64,000 nt of DNA. It comes from Lachnospiraceae bacterium (GTDB lineage Bacteria > Bacillota > Clostridia > Lachnospirales > Lachnospiraceae). Positions 62,113 through 64,000 of this stretch are shown piece by piece (the first letter of the stretch is position 1; each line of letters begins with the position of its first letter). The notes beneath the pieces were generated by a model that saw nothing but the letters and a program-made list of their open reading frames with translations, ran no database searches and was not told where the DNA came from. Location of the stretch: the NCBI GenBank assembly GCA_016286035.1, contig JAEERY010000059.1, forward strand, positions 50,442-114,441, given 5' to 3'. Made by a program: the position numbers and the translations under genes.

Positions 62113-62238
62113 TTGTGACACACATGTCATGCGCTTAACCGCGCTGTTTCAGAGGCTTTATACGTGACTGTCAGTTTTATACCGTATCCCGGTTTTGATC
62201 AAAATGTGCCGAAATTCGCATTTTGACTAATTCGGTCA
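62113..62238 (-). promoter_or_regulatory. Shared regulatory region, copy Y
   Basis: TGACA-N4-TGTCA at 62116-62129 and TGACTAATTCGGTCA at 62224-62238, 108 bases apart (109 in copy X). The near palindrome starts 19 bases before the start at 62096. Confidence 0.7.
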
Positions 62239-62262
62239 TTTTGATATTTCAACCGAATCTTC

Positions 62263-63063
62263 CTAGTTTGCGGATGAACTCTTTAATTCCTCTACTATTT
62301 TATCATACGTTAGCATCTGCTCTGTGCCAAGTATCTTTTTTGATGCAAACGAAAAACCGAACTCATCCTCAAGCTCTTTTGCTTCAGGTATGCTATCCAC
62401 CTCATAGTAATCATCGTCTTCACTTATACTCTTTTCTATAACCGTCTCTTCTTTTCCAAGAGGAGTGTATCTTAACGAGTAGGAATACGGGTCTGTGCTT
62501 TCCTCATCCCAGCTTGCATCATAGTACGAATACTCAAATATCTTTGTAAGTTTATCACCATCTAACATGTAACCTGTTGTGAAAGATGATCCCATCATAC
62601 CGTTAGTCATCATATAGATGCCTGACTTTTCAATATATGCATCACCCTTTCCCTGACATCCGGGGCTAAAATACTCAGATTCTCTTTCATCATAATCGTT
62701 ACTGATATGGACTGCGGCTTCCCCGTTAAACGTATATACATCCACGGCATACCATGCCTCGTCATCGCATAAAAGTACAAGTTCCGGTATGTCATCACCG
62801 TCGATATATGCGAGTTCATAACCGACTGTCTGATCATCCTTATGCTCTTTATCCCATTCGTTCACAATTTCACTGTATGCATCTTTCCAGGCTTCATTTG
62901 CGCTTACAGGTGTTTCCGTGCTCTGAGTGTCAGCTACAGTCTCAGTCTCCTTATTCTCAGTTACCTGTTCTTCTTTTGTTTCAGGTTCAGTGGCTGTGTA
63001 CTCACCGCACGAACAAAGTGCAAACGTCATTGCCATTGTGATCAGTAAAAGTCTCTTTTTCAT
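62263..63063 (-). CDS. Lipoprotein of unknown function
   Basis: 266 residues, lipobox LCSC. Acidic/Thr linker, then ELAYIDGDDIPELVLLCDD, a Ca-binding-like DxDxDxxxE pattern seen in many Clostridia surface lipoproteins. GTGAGGAG precedes the start. Own unit; downstream of dispersed repeat copy 3. Confidence 0.7.
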   Translation of the reverse strand: MKKRLLLITMAMTFALCSCGEYTATEPETKEEQVTENKETETVADTQSTETPVSANEAWKDAYSEIVNEWDKEHKDDQTVGYELAYIDGDDIPELVLLCDDEAWYAVDVYTFNGEAAVHISNDYDERESEYFSPGCQGKGDAYIEKSGIYMMTNGMMGSSFTTGYMLDGDKLTKIFEYSYYDASWDEESTDPYSYSLRYTPLGKEETVIEKSISEDDDYYEVDSIPEAKELEDEFGFSFASKKILGTEQMLTYDKIVEELKSSSAN

Positions 63064-63218
63064 ATTTGCTCCTCACTTTAATGTCCTTAAGACAGATATA
63101 CTTATCCCCCACATAAGAACAGACCGGTTTTACCGGTCCGCTCTAAATTCATCTTGCTTATATATATGATTACCACCCAAATGAACAATACCATATATTT
63201 TGTTTTCTGTGTGGATTT

Positions 63219-63253
63219 GTGCACGAAATGCAGAAATTCGTGCACGAAATGCA
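63219..63253 (+). repeat. 35-bp dispersed repeat, copy 3
   Basis: Identical to copies 1 and 2. Flanks resemble copy 1 (GTGGATTT just before it) and a TTATGTAAAC box follows 11 bases later at 63265-63274. Confidence 0.9.
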
Positions 63254-63331
63254 CATTTTTGTTGTTATGTAAACTAAGATTATGGAATTATTGTCAAGTT
63301 ATGTCAACCCGTGCCACCGGTCTTTCACCCA

Positions 63332-63372
63332 AAAGAAAAACGAAGAGAACAACACTCTCTTCGTCTTTCTTT
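63332..63372. terminator. Hairpin with ACAACAC loop, first of two
   Basis: CGAAGAGA and TCTCTTCG pair around ACAACAC, with outer A- and T-runs. It could terminate in either direction. Confidence 0.7.
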
Positions 63373-63518
63373 GTCATATAACTCTATTTTATTGGGAGAA
63401 AAAGGGTTTTCAATTACCTTATATGAAAAATATACTGTTAAACTATGACCAATCTGTGTTCAATATATTGAATTTCTGTGTACTTTGTGAAAACTTTTAT
63501 TCACATATACAATAAAAA

Positions 63519-63558
63519 AGAAAGATCAAAGTGAACAACACTCACCTTGACCTTTCTT
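63519..63558 (-). terminator. Hairpin with the same loop, second of two
   Basis: Arms AAGAAAG.TCAA.GTGA and TCAC.TTGA.CTTTCTT share the ACAACAC loop with the previous hairpin and pair fully on the minus strand by wobbles. The minus strand continues TTTTTTATTG. Confidence 0.65.
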
Positions 63559-63629
63559 GGTATAGAGTTAATGGATCGGGATTAGTTATTATCTTGTATC
63601 ATCTTCACAATACATACTTTACAACAATT

Positions 63630-63665
63630 ATTAAGCGGGAAAGCCCACGGTTTTAACCGTGGGAT
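63630..63665 (+). mobile_element. Left-end hairpin of an IS605-type element
   Basis: CCCACGG-TTTTAA-CCGTGGG is a subterminal palindrome of the IS200/IS605 kind, about 80 bases before tnpB. The exact end and the rest of the element cannot be fixed within the window. Confidence 0.65.
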
Positions 63666-63691
63666 GAGAGCGTGATCTTTCCCACTTTATA

Positions 63692-63720
63692 TTGCTAATC
63701 GAATGTATGTTTGCTATAAT
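63692..63720 (+). promoter_or_regulatory. tnpB promoter
   Basis: TTGCTA (63692-63697) and TATAAT (63715-63720) are 17 bases apart, 20 bases before the start codon. GAGGTG gives the ribosome site. Confidence 0.75.
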
Positions 63721-63740
63721 ATGTTTGAGGTGACAAACAT

Positions 63741-64000
63741 ATGCAGCTATCAGAAACAATAAAACTCTACATGACTAATAAGCAAAAGGACTTTATCACC
63801 CAGACTATGAACGAGTATATAAAGACCGTTAACAGTCTTGTTTCTGTTGCTCTAAATGTTGAGCCTATCAGCAGATATACAACTGCGGATGTAGCTGCTA
63901 ACCTTCCCTCTGCTTTGACAAACCAGTGCATCCGCGATGCAAAGTCCATCATCAGGAAATATGAGAAGGATTGCCGCAAGGTTTCTGCCAAAAATAAGAA
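63741..64000 (+). CDS. tnpB: IS605-type TnpB/OrfB transposase-like nuclease, N-terminal part
   Basis: 86 residues before the window ends, beginning MQLSETIKLYMTNKQKDFI. The pattern (TIKLYMTNKQKDFI, then ALTNQCIRDAKSIIRKYEKD) is the N-terminus of OrfB/TnpB-type proteins. No TnpA transposase is visible upstream. The catalytic domain and any guide RNA would be beyond 64000. Confidence 0.8.
   Translation, partial: MQLSETIKLYMTNKQKDFITQTMNEYIKTVNSLVSVALNVEPISRYTTADVAANLPSALTNQCIRDAKSIIRKYEKDCRKVSAKNK

Larger units (their letters stand above)
63064..63740. other. Gene-free interval: repeat copy 3, two hairpins, IS end
   Basis: No protein gene. In order: 35-bp repeat (63219-63253), TTATGTAAAC (63265-63274), two hairpins (63332-63372 and 63519-63558), the IS605-like end hairpin (about 63644-63663) and the tnpB promoter (63692-63720). 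Confidence 0.7.

Overview
The window reads as a chromosomal segment of a Lachnospiraceae-like Clostridia (Butyrivibrio-type). This is an inference from several things seen together: moderate AT content, strong AGGAGG ribosome binding sites, many short lipoproteins rich in Asp/Glu/Tyr/Ser, TraX, DUF1653, AmmeMemoRadiSam and LytTR/DUF3021 genes, and an IS605-type tnpB. Most genes lie on the minus strand. No rRNA, tRNA, prophage or CRISPR array was seen.

Layout. 1-5.2 kb: sbcDC (sbcC cut by the window edge), a ferredoxin-type aldo/keto reductase, and a TetR regulator with a hydrolase behind a perfect operator palindrome. 5.2-10.2 kb: a small accessory stretch with a two-helix membrane peptide, a lipoprotein, a hicAB toxin-antitoxin pair and what look like ruins of a surface-polysaccharide locus (a possible ligase fragment, an acyltransferase and a YfhO C-terminus), then a YegP protein. 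10.3-20.2 kb: a membrane-anchored GH3 enzyme, a candidate structured RNA of about 300 nt with a consensus promoter, the glyA-traX-hom-lysC operon, dagK and holA. 20.3-30.1 kb: azlCD, hipBA, ilvE, a degenerate EAL-HDOD protein, a nitroreductase, a two-gene AmmeMemoRadiSam system and an AbiE pair. 30.3-34.3 kb: a zinc uptake regulon (zur, a Cys/His membrane protein, znuA, znuC, znuB, an OB-fold lipoprotein) with two Zur boxes around the zur promoter. 34.4-41.8 kb: a secreted esterase, an ABC-2 exporter, an EAL protein, an acetyltransferase, an aldo/keto reductase, a MATE pump and a thioesterase. 42-54 kb: an accessory zone of lipoproteins, including two paralogous HExxHxxGxxD metallopeptidases, an ankyrin lipoprotein, a SPOR lipoprotein, LytTR/DUF3021, a class C serine hydrolase and a SUKH protein. 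54-64 kb: a DMT transporter followed by an AT-rich insert carrying an XRE regulator and a fused IrrE-peptidase/Fic protein, then small membrane proteins, lipoproteins and the start of a tnpB element.

Cross-cutting signals. A 35-bp sequence made of two GTGCACGAAATGCA units is present in three exact copies at 5.3, 48.9 and 63.2 kb, each accompanied by a TTTACRTAA-like box. Two promoters 18 kb apart (44.4 and 62.2 kb) share two palindromes at almost the same spacing (109 and 108 bp), which suggests one regulator controls both. Four toxin-antitoxin-like modules (hicAB, hipBA, abiE, XRE/IrrE-Fic) are present; the first three have visible operators. Where a better-placed Shine-Dalgarno exists, starts have been moved inward from the longest reading frame.
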